Source: a virus
Direction: 5' to 3' (one strand)
DNA: 23,463 nt
IMG/VR virus record: IMGVR_UViG_3300046517_000621
Coordinates: 1 to 23,463 of that record
Positions within the stretch are counted from its first letter, which is position 1. Every line of letters begins with the position of its first letter. The notes beneath the pieces were generated by a model. It saw nothing but the letters and a program-made list of their open reading frames with translations, was not told the DNA's origin and searched no databases. The position numbers and the translations under genes are program-made. Below are positions 1 to 6,904 of this stretch, in pieces.

Positions 1-32
1 CTCCCGGCTCGGGCTTTCCGTATTTCCGGGAG
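1..32. terminator. Inverted repeat upstream of HNH gene
   Basis: CTCCCGG at 1-7 pairs perfectly with CCGGGAG at 26-32 across an 18-nt loop. No T-tract follows. The right arm contains the GGGAG that also looks like the ribosome binding site of the HNH gene starting at 41. The repeat may extend left beyond the window. It could be the end of an upstream transcription unit, a translational control hairpin, or chance in GC-rich DNA. Confidence 0.25.
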
Positions 33-40
33 AAGATCGC

Positions 41-688
41 GTGCCCAGAAGACCTGATGTCCCCTGCGCTGACTGCGGCAAACTCCTGTGGGGCGGAACC
101 ACTTCGCTCCCGGCAGGGGAACGACGTTGTAGACCATGCCGCGGCCACAGGACTCCCGAGCCGAAGGCGGACGTCGCCTGCGCTGGATGTGGTGCGACCT
201 TCCATCCCTGGAGTCGAGACTCGCGCTTCTGCTCGCTGAGCTGCTTCCATGGATCGAAACCCGTCCGATCGCCGCAGTGCGCGATGGAGGGGTGTGCAGA
301 GCTACGAAGGAAGGGCAGCTCGTACTGCTCCCGCTGTGAGGCCGTGAAGTGGCCGTCCAACCCAGCGAAACGACGTGCGGCCTACCGGGCAGCCAACCAC
401 CGACGGCGAGCGCGACGGAGGCAGGCACCCGGTCAGTTCGACTGGGTGACGCCCAAGTTCGAACTTGAACTTCGCCAAGCGACCAAAAGGTGCCCGCTGT
501 GCAGCGTCCGGCTGATCGACGAGCCGTTCCAGCACGCCAGCAAGGAGCTCGACCACCTGGTGCCGCTGAACGTCGGCGGCACGCACACGACCGGCAACGT
601 CCGGATCATCTGCCGCTTGTGCAACCTGCGCCGCCCGGACGACGGAAGCGACTACACCGGCCCCGTGACTCTGTGGGCCACCGCGTGA
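41..688 (+). CDS. HNH endonuclease, packaging-associated
   Basis: This 215-residue protein ends in an HNH nuclease domain, about residues 148-200. A zinc pair CPLC (151-154) is followed by the catalytic segment LDHLVPLNVGG (170-180), then H182, N186 and the second zinc pair CRLC-N (191-195). The N-terminal half carries further Cys pairs (CADC 9-12, CRPC 30-33, CAGC 47-50, CSLSC 64-68, CSRC 96-99), so it probably folds as several zinc knuckles that bind DNA. A basic Arg-rich stretch (about 110-128) links the halves. The GTG start at 41 follows GGGAG at 28-32. HNH proteins encoded beside the terminase are a known part of many phage packaging machines and help TerL cut cos-type ends. That role is inferred from position. 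A homing-type HNH is the alternative. Confidence 0.88.
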   Translation: MPRRPDVPCADCGKLLWGGTTSLPAGERRCRPCRGHRTPEPKADVACAGCGATFHPWSRDSRFCSLSCFHGSKPVRSPQCAMEGCAELRRKGSSYCSRCEAVKWPSNPAKRRAAYRAANHRRRARRRQAPGQFDWVTPKFELELRQATKRCPLCSVRLIDEPFQHASKELDHLVPLNVGGTHTTGNVRIICRLCNLRRPDDGSDYTGPVTLWATA

Positions 689-697
689 GGGGGCGCG

Positions 698-901
698 ATG
701 GACCGCCGGGAGGTTCTGGAGCTGCTGCAACAGCGGCTTCTGGAGGAACTCGACTCGGAGACCGGCCGAGATGTCGCGGTCATCTCGAAGGAGCTGCGCG
801 CGGTCACTGGCGAGATGGAGTCGCTGCCCACCGAGAAGAGGTCCACCGTTGACGACCTCGCCGCAAAGCGTGCTGCTCGGCGCGCAGAGGCCACGGGTTA
901 G
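698..901 (+). CDS. Small hypothetical protein, possible terminase small subunit
   Basis: A 67-residue, highly charged protein predicted to be almost all helix. It has Leu/Ile heptad-like spacing (LLQQRLLEEL near 8-17) and a basic C-terminus (KRAARRAEA). ATG at 698 is preceded by GAGGGGG (687-693). It lies directly before, and its 3' end overlaps, the large terminase gene. Short helical proteins at this position are common in actinobacterial siphophages and are sometimes labelled small terminase or terminase-associated. No helix-turn-helix is evident, so the DNA-recognition role is inference from position only. The overlap suggests translational coupling with TerL. Confidence 0.7.
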   Translation: MDRREVLELLQQRLLEELDSETGRDVAVISKELRAVTGEMESLPTEKRSTVDDLAAKRAARRAEATG

Positions 902-2261
902 CTCTGCGCCGGACTTCCGGAGCTCCGCCGGGGCCGAGGCCGTCGAACTGGCCGCGTCGGCCGGGCTGATCCTCGACGACTGGCAGCAGCACATCCTGCA
1001 CGTCGCCCTCGGCGAGCGGGAGAACGGCAAGTGGGCCGCGTTCGAGGTGGGCCTGATCGTCGGCCGGCAGAATGGCAAGGGCGCGATCCTCGAAGCACGC
1101 GAGCTGGCCGGGCTGTTCCTGTTCGGCGAGCAATTGATTCTGCACAGTGCGCACGAGTTCAAGACGGCCGCCGAGGCATTCCGGCGGGTGCTGAGCCTGG
1201 TCCAGAACACCCCTGACCTGGAAAAGCTGGTCAAGCAGGTGCGCACGTCCCACGGGGACGAGGGCATCGAACTCCGGTCCGGCGCGCGGCTTCGGTTCGT
1301 GGCCCGCTCGACCGGCTCGGGCCGTGGCTTCTCCGGCGACGTGGTCATTCTCGACGAGGCGTACAACCTGCCCGGCTCGGCGATGGGCGCGCTGCTGCCG
1401 ACGATGGCGGCCCGCCCGAACCCGCAGGTCTGGTACGCGTCCAGCGCCGGGAAGGAAGACTCCGAGGTCCTCGCCCGGGTCAAGAAGCGCGGCGAGGAAG
1501 GCTCGTCCGGCCGGCTGGCGTACTTCGAATGGTCGGCGCCCGCCGACGCCGACTTGGACGACCCGCAAGCCTGGGCGTCGGCGAACCCCGGCCTCGGCAT
1601 CCGCATCGAGGCGGAGTTCGTCGAGGCCGAGCGGTCGGCACTGCCGGAGATCGAGTTCGCCCGTGAACGGCTCGGAATCTGGGCGGACGGGACCCGGGAC
1701 GCCGCGATCGACCTGGCGCTGTGGACGGACCTGGCCGATACGGAATGCCAGGACCGTTCGCCGGTGGTGTTCTGCCCGACGATCAACCCGGAGCGCACGA
1801 AGGGTGCGATCACCGCGGCGATCCTGCGCGGCGACGGCCTGGTGCAGGTGGAGTCGATCGACTACCGGCCGGGTACGGCGTGGATGCCGGACCGGCTGCT
1901 CGCGCTGAACGCGGATTGGCGGCCGGCGGCGATCGTCGTGGACCCGGGCGCGGCCGAGGGGTCGCTGATCCAGGGGTTGCAAGCGGCCGGGATCGAACCG
2001 GTGCTGATGACCGGCCGGGAGGCCGCGCAGGCCGACGGGGCGTTCTACGACGCGCTGGTGGACCGGCGGATCAGGCACGGCAACCAGGCCGCCACGAACA
2101 TCGCCGTCGAGCAGGCCACCTGGCGGCCCGTCGGCGACACCCGCGTGTTCCATCGCCGATCCGCGGCCGACATCGGGCCGCTGTCCGGCGCCGCGAAGGC
2201 ATTCCATGTCGTGTCGCGCCAGCCCGAGCAGGTCCAGCCGTTCTTCGCGTCCTGGCGCTGA
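849..2261 (+). CDS. terL: Terminase large subunit
   Basis: ATP-driven DNA packaging motor and nuclease that docks on the portal. With the TTG start at 849 the protein has 470 residues. The start DW-Q (about 44-46) precedes a Walker A-type loop VGRQNGKG (71-78) and Walker B VVILDE (165-170). The RNase H-like nuclease half contains VDPG with D365 and a C-terminal ADIGPL with D441. The segment FCPTINPER (308-316) sits where family members usually show an Asp (V-D-V-x-P-x-R); here T311 takes that place. TTG 849 has AGAAGAGG about 6 nt upstream. GTG at 870 is an alternative start giving 463 residues, closer to many homologues, but it lacks a visible ribosome site. Either start overlaps the preceding gene. 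Identification is secure; the start is uncertain. Confidence 0.95.
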   Translation: MTTSPQSVLLGAQRPRVSSAPDFRSSAGAEAVELAASAGLILDDWQQHILHVALGERENGKWAAFEVGLIVGRQNGKGAILEARELAGLFLFGEQLILHSAHEFKTAAEAFRRVLSLVQNTPDLEKLVKQVRTSHGDEGIELRSGARLRFVARSTGSGRGFSGDVVILDEAYNLPGSAMGALLPTMAARPNPQVWYASSAGKEDSEVLARVKKRGEEGSSGRLAYFEWSAPADADLDDPQAWASANPGLGIRIEAEFVEAERSALPEIEFARERLGIWADGTRDAAIDLALWTDLADTECQDRSPVVFCPTINPERTKGAITAAILRGDGLVQVESIDYRPGTAWMPDRLLALNADWRPAAIVVDPGAAEGSLIQGLQAAGIEPVLMTGREAAQADGAFYDALVDRRIRHGNQAATNIAVEQATWRPVGDTRVFHRRSAADIGPLSGAAKAFHVVSRQPEQVQPFFASWR

Positions 2262-2273
2262 GAGAGAGACCCC

Positions 2274-2489
2274 ATGACGTTCTTCGACGAGGCCCTGACC
2301 GAACGGATCACCGTCGAGGCCCGGCAGATCCACTTCTGGCGCACCGTCCTGACCGTGATCGCCGGACTGCTGTTCGGGCTGGGCTGGATCAGCTACAAGG
2401 CCGCCGCCGGGCTGTGGCTCGTCGCGGCCTGGTGTGCCGCCGCCGTGAAGGTGGGCTGGCAGGAGGCCCGCACCGCCGCTCGCACGTGA
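2274..2489 (+). CDS. Small two-helix membrane protein
   Basis: A 71-residue protein with two hydrophobic segments, about residues 22-41 and 43-61, separated by a short SYK turn. It has a charged amphipathic N-terminus (FDEALTERITVEARQ) and a basic tail. ATG at 2274 follows a purine run (AGAGAGAG, 2261-2268). It fits between terminase and portal with 12-17 nt gaps, so it belongs to the same transcription unit. Two-helix proteins of this size can be holins, but holins normally sit near the endolysin, and nothing else supports that here. Function unknown. Confidence 0.75.
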   Translation: MTFFDEALTERITVEARQIHFWRTVLTVIAGLLFGLGWISYKAAAGLWLVAAWCAAAVKVGWQEARTAART

Positions 2490-2506
2490 CAGAAACGGAG
2501 TGACCG

Positions 2507-3922
2507 GTGGGCCTGCTGGAAAGAATTGCCGCTGCCCGCGGTCGCGACGAGAGCCGCTTCTCAGCCGACCAGTGGCTCGGCGAATACCTGATCCCGTCGC
2601 AGTTTCAGTACAACGGCACCACCTACCCGGTCGGCCTGAACCAGACCGTGACCGGCCTGACCCAGACCATGGCCGGGCAGAAGGTCCAGCGGATCGCCGC
2701 GACCCTGCCCGGCTACGAGGCGGCGCTGCGCTGGTGCCCGCCGGCGTTCGCCGCTCAGATGGTCCGGGCGCTGGTGCTGTCGGGGATGCGGTTCACCTGG
2801 CGGAACCTGCCGTCGTCGCCGACACCTCGCCGGCTGTTCGGCAACCGGGAGCTCGGCGTGCTCGAGCGGCCGTGGCCGAAGGCGACCACCGGCGACCTGG
2901 TCGCAACGATGGAGTGGCACTCCGGACTGGCCGGCAACGCGTTCGTGGCGCGCCGCCCGGACCGGCTTCGGGTGCTTCGCCCGGACTGGTGCGGCCTGAT
3001 CTTCGGGTCGAACCAGGACCCGGAGGAGATCGCGGCGACCGCGCTGGACGGCGAGCTTCTCGGCCTCGTCTACCAGAACGGCGGCATCGGGGTCGGCCGC
3101 GGGCAGATGAACACGCTGCTGCCCGACGAGTTCGCGCACTGGTCGCAGATCCCCGACCCGGCCTGCCCCGGCATGGGCCAGTCGTGGATCACCGCCGCGC
3201 TGACCGACATCCAGGGCGACCGGGCGGCCACCGAGCACAAGCTGAAGTTCTTCACCAACGGGGCCACCCCGAACATGGTGGTCAAGGGCATCTCTGCGGC
3301 GTCGCAGGAGCAGTTCAAGGAGATCGTCGATCAGCTCGAACGGGGCCACGCAGGCGTGGCGAACGCCTACCGGACGCTGTACCTGGCCGCCGGCGCGGAT
3401 GCGACGGTTGTCGGCTCCGATCTGAAGCAGCTGGACTTCAAGGCCACCCAGGGTGCGGGTGAGACCCGGATCGCGATGCTCGGCCGTGTCCCGGCGCCGC
3501 TGCTGGGCATCTCGGAGGGCCTGGCCGGGTCGTCGCTGAACGCGGGCAACTTCGGCATGGCCCGGCGCATCTTCGCCGACTCGTGGATCTACCCGTCGCT
3601 GCAGGACCTGTGCGCGTCGATCGAATCCATCATGGTCCGTCCGAAGAACCCGCGGACCGGCCAGCAGGACGCCGAGCTGTGGTTCGACACGGCCGACATG
3701 CCGATCCTGCGCGAGGACGCCAAGGACGCCGCCGAGATCGCGCAGATCAACGCGACCACCATCGGCCAGCTCGTCCGCGAGGGCTTCACGCCCGAGTCCG
3801 CCAAATCCGCCGTCATCGGCCAGGACATGTCCCTTTTGATCCACTCGGGCCTGGTGAGCGTCCAATTGCAGCTCCCCGGCTCGAACCCGCCGCCACCGAC
3901 CACGACAGGAGGGCCGGCGTGA
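2507..3922 (+). CDS. Portal protein (HK97-like siphovirus family)
   Basis: A 471-residue protein expected to form the dodecameric ring at the head vertex through which DNA is packaged and ejected, and to which TerL and the adaptor bind. The length and order match siphophage portals: an N-terminal clip/stem region, a central region with GxAFVxRR-like NAFVARRPD (near 145-153), the FFTNGATPNMVVK segment (near 246-258), and the ISEGLAGSSLNAGNFGMARR helix region (near 334-353) typical of this family. The C-terminus is Pro/Thr/Gly-rich and probably disordered. The GTG start at 2507 has ACGGAG upstream (2495-2500). The stop overlaps the GTG of the protease by four bases (GTGA), implying coupled translation. 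Confidence 0.93.
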   Translation: MGLLERIAAARGRDESRFSADQWLGEYLIPSQFQYNGTTYPVGLNQTVTGLTQTMAGQKVQRIAATLPGYEAALRWCPPAFAAQMVRALVLSGMRFTWRNLPSSPTPRRLFGNRELGVLERPWPKATTGDLVATMEWHSGLAGNAFVARRPDRLRVLRPDWCGLIFGSNQDPEEIAATALDGELLGLVYQNGGIGVGRGQMNTLLPDEFAHWSQIPDPACPGMGQSWITAALTDIQGDRAATEHKLKFFTNGATPNMVVKGISAASQEQFKEIVDQLERGHAGVANAYRTLYLAAGADATVVGSDLKQLDFKATQGAGETRIAMLGRVPAPLLGISEGLAGSSLNAGNFGMARRIFADSWIYPSLQDLCASIESIMVRPKNPRTGQQDAELWFDTADMPILREDAKDAAEIAQINATTIGQLVREGFTPESAKSAVIGQDMSLLIHSGLVSVQLQLPGSNPPPPTTTGGPA

Positions 3923-4707
3923 CCACGCTGACGAAAGCCCCGCCGATCTGCCTGCGCGCGGCCGAGTTCCGCGCGACCGGCGACACCGGCGACGGCCGCA
4001 CCCTGGAGGGCTACGCCGCCGTCTTCAACACGCCGACCCGGATCATGTCGTGGGAGGGCGAGTTCGACGAGGAGATCGCGCCCGGCGCGTTCAAGCGGAC
4101 GCTGCGCTCCCGGATGCCGGTGCTCCAGTTCGACCACGGCCGCGATGCCCGGACCGGCTCGGTGCCGATCGGCTCGATCCAGCAGCTCAGCGAGGACGAG
4201 CAGGGCCTGTTCGTGCAGGCCCGCCTGTTCGAGAACGACCTGGTCGAGCCGATCCGGCAGGCCATCGAAGGCCAGGCGATCACCGGCATGTCGTTCCGGT
4301 TCGCCGTCGCCGAGGAGAAGTGGACCGACGCTGCCGGCGCGAAGGTCAACGCAGGGGAACTCGACCAGCTGCTGTGGAATCCGGGCGACCGCGGGCCGCT
4401 GAAGCGCACGATCTTGCGCGTCGACCCGCTGTTCGAACTCGGCCCGGTCGTGTTCCCCGCCTACGACTCCACCTCCGTCGGTGTCCGGTCGCTGCTGGCG
4501 CAGCTGACCCCCGACGAGCACCGCCTGATGCTGCGCGAGCTCGCCGAAGAGCTCCGCTCTCACGCGGGCCTTGACCTCACTGCCGGCGCGCGGAGCGCCG
4601 ACGGTGATGACCCTGCAGGTACGCAGCCAGGAAACGGCGAGCGGCCAACCGTTCCGACCCGTTCGCGCGCCGACTCCGACGCGCTTCGCCTGAGAGGCAT
4701 CCTGTGA
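3919..4707 (+). CDS. Prohead maturation protease (HK97 family)
   Basis: A serine protease of the herpesvirus/HK97 assemblin fold, expected to remove scaffold segments from capsid proteins inside the prohead. It has 262 residues. The expected core is visible: EGYAAVFNTP (30-39), the catalytic His in FDHG (H73), and the nucleophile Ser in TGMSFRF (S125), followed by LFELGPVVFPAY before the domain ends near residue 190. The remaining ~70 residues are charged and low in complexity and probably disordered. GTG at 3919 overlaps the portal stop and follows AGGAGGG (3907-3913), a strong ribosome site. The stop in turn overlaps the GTG of the capsid gene. Confidence 0.93.
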   Translation: MTTLTKAPPICLRAAEFRATGDTGDGRTLEGYAAVFNTPTRIMSWEGEFDEEIAPGAFKRTLRSRMPVLQFDHGRDARTGSVPIGSIQQLSEDEQGLFVQARLFENDLVEPIRQAIEGQAITGMSFRFAVAEEKWTDAAGAKVNAGELDQLLWNPGDRGPLKRTILRVDPLFELGPVVFPAYDSTSVGVRSLLAQLTPDEHRLMLRELAEELRSHAGLDLTAGARSADGDDPAGTQPGNGERPTVPTRSRADSDALRLRGIL

Positions 4708-6209
4708 CCGACATTCTCGAAGAGCTCCGCGGCAAGGACGTCACGGCGCTCGCCGGCGACTCCACCCCCGACGAGCTGCGCGGCAAGACCCCCGACGAGC
4801 TGGCCCGCTACGTCGAGGTCCTCGACGCGCACCTGCGCTCGCTGCACCAGGACGAGGAGACCGGCGAGCTTCGCGAGAAGAGCGCCGACGAGCAGAAGGC
4901 GTTCGACTACGGCCTGAAGCTGCGCGACAAGGCCATCGCGAAGATCGACGAGCACCGCAACATCCAGGAGATCTTCCGCCGCAAGCCCGCCGCGGTGCAG
5001 CGCGCCCTGGCGAACATCAAGACCGGCGGCGACGACGCGTACGGCGACGTGCGCCGGATGCCGAACGCCGAGGCCCGCGACCGTGCCCTGCGGACGCTCG
5101 ACGACCGCAACGCCGCGTCGCACCTGCGCTCCGACGAGAAGGACCACGTCGAGCAGCAGATCCGCCGCAACCCGGACATCGCCCGGCGGATCCTGGTCAC
5201 CGAGAACGAGCACTACCGCGAAGCGTGGATGAAGCTCGTCACCGACCCCAACGCGGTCGGTCTGCTGTCGGACGACGAGCGGCAGGCGGTCCGCGCCTAC
5301 CAGGAGTACCGGGCGGCGAGCGAGGGCACCACCACCGCGGGCGGCTTCGGCATCCCGGTGTTCATCGACCCGTCGATCATCATGACGGCGCAGGGGTCGG
5401 GCAACCCGTTCCTGTCCATCGCGAAGCAGGTCGACGTCAACACCAACGTCTGGAAGGGCGTCTCTTCGGCCGGCGTGTCCTGGTCGTTCGACTCCGAGGC
5501 GGCGGCGGTCAGCGACGACAGCCCGACCCTGGCGCAGCCGATCGTGTCGGTGTTCATGGCCCGCGGCTTCATCCCGTACTCGATCGAGGTGGGGATGGAC
5601 TACCCCGGCTTCGCGAGCGAGATGCAGGCGCTCCTGGCGTCCGGCTACGACGAGCTGCTGGTCGACAAGTTCACCCGCGGGTCCGGCACCGGCGAGCCCA
5701 AGGGCATCCTCACCTGCCTGTCGGCGAACACGAACGTGCGGGTGAAGGTGGCGACCAACCCGGGCATCACCGTCAACGACCCGTACAACGTGTGGCAGGC
5801 GATCCCGCAGCGCAACCGGCGCAACGCGTCGTGGCTGATGAACGTCGCCGTGAACAACTCCATCCGGCAGCTCGGCGCGGCCAACGTGTACCACGCGTAC
5901 ACGGTGAACCTGCCGCAGGGCGCGGTGGAGGAGCTGTTCCAGCGGCCGGTCTACGAGTCGCCGTACATGCCGACCACCACCACGGTCACCACGGCGACCG
6001 AGGGCTACGCCATCGCGGGCGACTTCTCGAACTACGTGATCGCCCGCCGCGGCGGCATGTCGGTCGAGCTGATCCCGCAGATCTTCCAGCAGGCCACGGC
6101 CGGTTCCGCCTACGGCATGCCGACCGGCCAGCGCGGCCTGTTCGCCTACTCCCGCATCGGCGGGTCGTCGGCGAACGACCTCGCGTTCCGGCTGCTGGTG
6201 TCGAGCTGA
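4704..6209 (+). CDS. Major capsid protein (HK97 fold) with long N-terminal scaffold-like domain
   Basis: A 501-residue capsid protein. Residues 1 to about 200 are charged, Asp/Glu/Arg-rich and predicted helical, resembling the delta domain that scaffolds assembly and is cut by the protease. From about GTTTAGGFGIPVF (near 208-220) the HK97-type core begins. It has the usual PFLSIAKQVDV, a SDDSPTLAQPIVSV strand-loop, the spine-helix region FASEMQALLASGYDELLVDKF, GTGEPKGIL, and late segments ending ARIGG/LAFRLLVSS-like. The GTG at 4704 overlaps the protease stop. The stop overlaps the ATG of the next small gene (TGATG). Identification rests on gene order plus these family segments; the cleavage site is inferred. 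Confidence 0.93.
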   Translation: MTDILEELRGKDVTALAGDSTPDELRGKTPDELARYVEVLDAHLRSLHQDEETGELREKSADEQKAFDYGLKLRDKAIAKIDEHRNIQEIFRRKPAAVQRALANIKTGGDDAYGDVRRMPNAEARDRALRTLDDRNAASHLRSDEKDHVEQQIRRNPDIARRILVTENEHYREAWMKLVTDPNAVGLLSDDERQAVRAYQEYRAASEGTTTAGGFGIPVFIDPSIIMTAQGSGNPFLSIAKQVDVNTNVWKGVSSAGVSWSFDSEAAAVSDDSPTLAQPIVSVFMARGFIPYSIEVGMDYPGFASEMQALLASGYDELLVDKFTRGSGTGEPKGILTCLSANTNVRVKVATNPGITVNDPYNVWQAIPQRNRRNASWLMNVAVNNSIRQLGAANVYHAYTVNLPQGAVEELFQRPVYESPYMPTTTTVTTATEGYAIAGDFSNYVIARRGGMSVELIPQIFQQATAGSAYGMPTGQRGLFAYSRIGGSSANDLAFRLLVSS

Positions 6210-6394
6210 TGCCCGACCCGAAGCCGGAAACCCGCAAGGCGCCCGACCCCAAGCCGGTGCTGGCCCGCGCGAGCGAGTCCGGTGACCCGGCGGTCCACCA
6301 GTTGATGGCGGAACTGCAGACGGCGCAGATGAACGGCGACGAGGCGAAGGTCGCCGACCTGAGCAAGCAGCTGGCCGATCTCGGCTACTGCTGA
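6209..6394 (+). CDS. Small hypothetical protein behind capsid gene
   Basis: A 61-residue protein with a Pro/Lys-rich, probably disordered N-terminus containing two PDPKP motifs, followed by one predicted amphipathic helix pair (VHQLMAELQTAQMNG, EAKVADLSKQLADLG). ATG at 6209 overlaps the capsid stop as TGATG with no independent ribosome site, so translation is probably coupled to the abundant capsid message. A small head-associated or decoration-type protein is possible, but no family is recognised. The stop is followed by the 6402-6430 hairpin, so it is the last gene of the head unit. Confidence 0.7.
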   Translation: MPDPKPETRKAPDPKPVLARASESGDPAVHQLMAELQTAQMNGDEAKVADLSKQLADLGYC

Positions 6395-6401
6395 TAGACG
6401 G

Positions 6402-6430
6402 GGCGGCCCGGACCCACGTTCCGGGCCGCC
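6402..6430 (+). terminator. Strong GC-rich hairpin after capsid operon
   Basis: GGCGGCCCGG (6402-6411) pairs perfectly over 10 bp with CCGGGCCGCC (6421-6430) around a 9-nt loop. No T-tract follows, which is common for terminators in high-GC actinobacteria. It sits in the only real gap (about 60 nt) between the capsid unit and the next head genes. It may reduce read-through so that capsid mRNA exceeds that of downstream genes, or protect the 3' end of the capsid mRNA. Confidence 0.7.
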
Positions 6431-6453
6431 TCACCTACGTGGGAGGTAAAGAG

Positions 6454-6696
6454 ATGGATGTGGTCTACGCGGTGGATACCGCGCAGATACCGACCCAGGA
6501 CTGCGGCGTCGTCCTGGTTAACAAGGGTGAGCACTGGGCGGCCGACGACCCGGTGGTGAAGGCAGCCCCGACGCTGTTCTCGACCGACGCGCGGTACGGG
6601 ATGCGGTACAGCGCCGAGCCGCCCGGCTACAACGACCCGCCGGTCGAGCAGGCCACCGCCGCTCCCGGCGAGCGGCGGAACGTGCGCCGTGGCTGA
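6454..6696 (+). CDS. Small head-associated protein, hypothetical
   Basis: An 80-residue protein with segments VVLVNKGEHWAADDPVVKAAPTLF and a disordered Pro/Ala/Arg-rich tail. Small proteins with an HW-x-DDPVV-x-P-x-LF pattern are often found just behind actinophage capsid genes. They are probably virion or head-completion parts, but their role is not established. ATG at 6454 follows GGGAGG (6441-6446); an upstream in-frame GTG at 6439 would overlap that site and is less likely. The stop overlaps the next start. Confidence 0.72.
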   Translation: MDVVYAVDTAQIPTQDCGVVLVNKGEHWAADDPVVKAAPTLFSTDARYGMRYSAEPPGYNDPPVEQATAAPGERRNVRRG

Positions 6697-6904
6697 CGGA
6701 ATCGACGTCATCGCCGACACGCTGGTGGTCAGGCCCGGCGACGTGCTGGTAGTCCGCGTTCGTCCGGACATTTCGCGCGCGCACTTCGACGAGTTCGCGG
6801 ATCGGCTCCGCACTGGACTGGCGGAAAAGCTGATCGACCCACCAGAGTTCCTGGTCGTGGCCGCCGAGCAGCTCGCCGTCATTCAGGGCGTGCGTCGTGG
6901 CTAA
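6689..6904 (+). CDS. Small hypothetical protein (head region)
   Basis: A 71-residue protein with alternating hydrophobic strands: DTLVVRPGDVLVVRVRPDI, a helix DEFADRLRTGLAEKL, and a last strand EFLVVAAEQLAVIQG. This suggests a small alpha/beta fold. Similar beta-alpha-beta peptides are frequent next to capsid or tail genes in actinobacterial prophages, without known function. The GTG start at 6689 overlaps the end of the preceding gene, and its own stop overlaps the glycosyltransferase start. All three are therefore likely translated together. Confidence 0.7.
   Translation: MADGIDVIADTLVVRPGDVLVVRVRPDISRAHFDEFADRLRTGLAEKLIDPPEFLVVAAEQLAVIQGVRRG

Noticed and set aside
302-1813. Minus-strand 503-residue frame over HNH and terminase genes
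   Set aside because: Spans two recognised genes, Ser/Arg/Pro-rich, no coherent fold.
804-2333. Minus-strand 509-residue frame over terminase
   Set aside because: Antisense of motif-containing TerL; Arg/Gly/Val-rich mirror composition.
2274-2489. Holin
   Set aside because: Two membrane segments fit, but it sits between terminase and portal, far from any lysis gene. Left as unknown membrane protein.
4560-6434. 624-residue open frame on the minus strand over the capsid gene
   Set aside because: Arg/Gly/Pro/Ala-rich low-complexity translation, no family resemblance, fully antisense to a clear capsid gene. Typical of GC-rich third positions.
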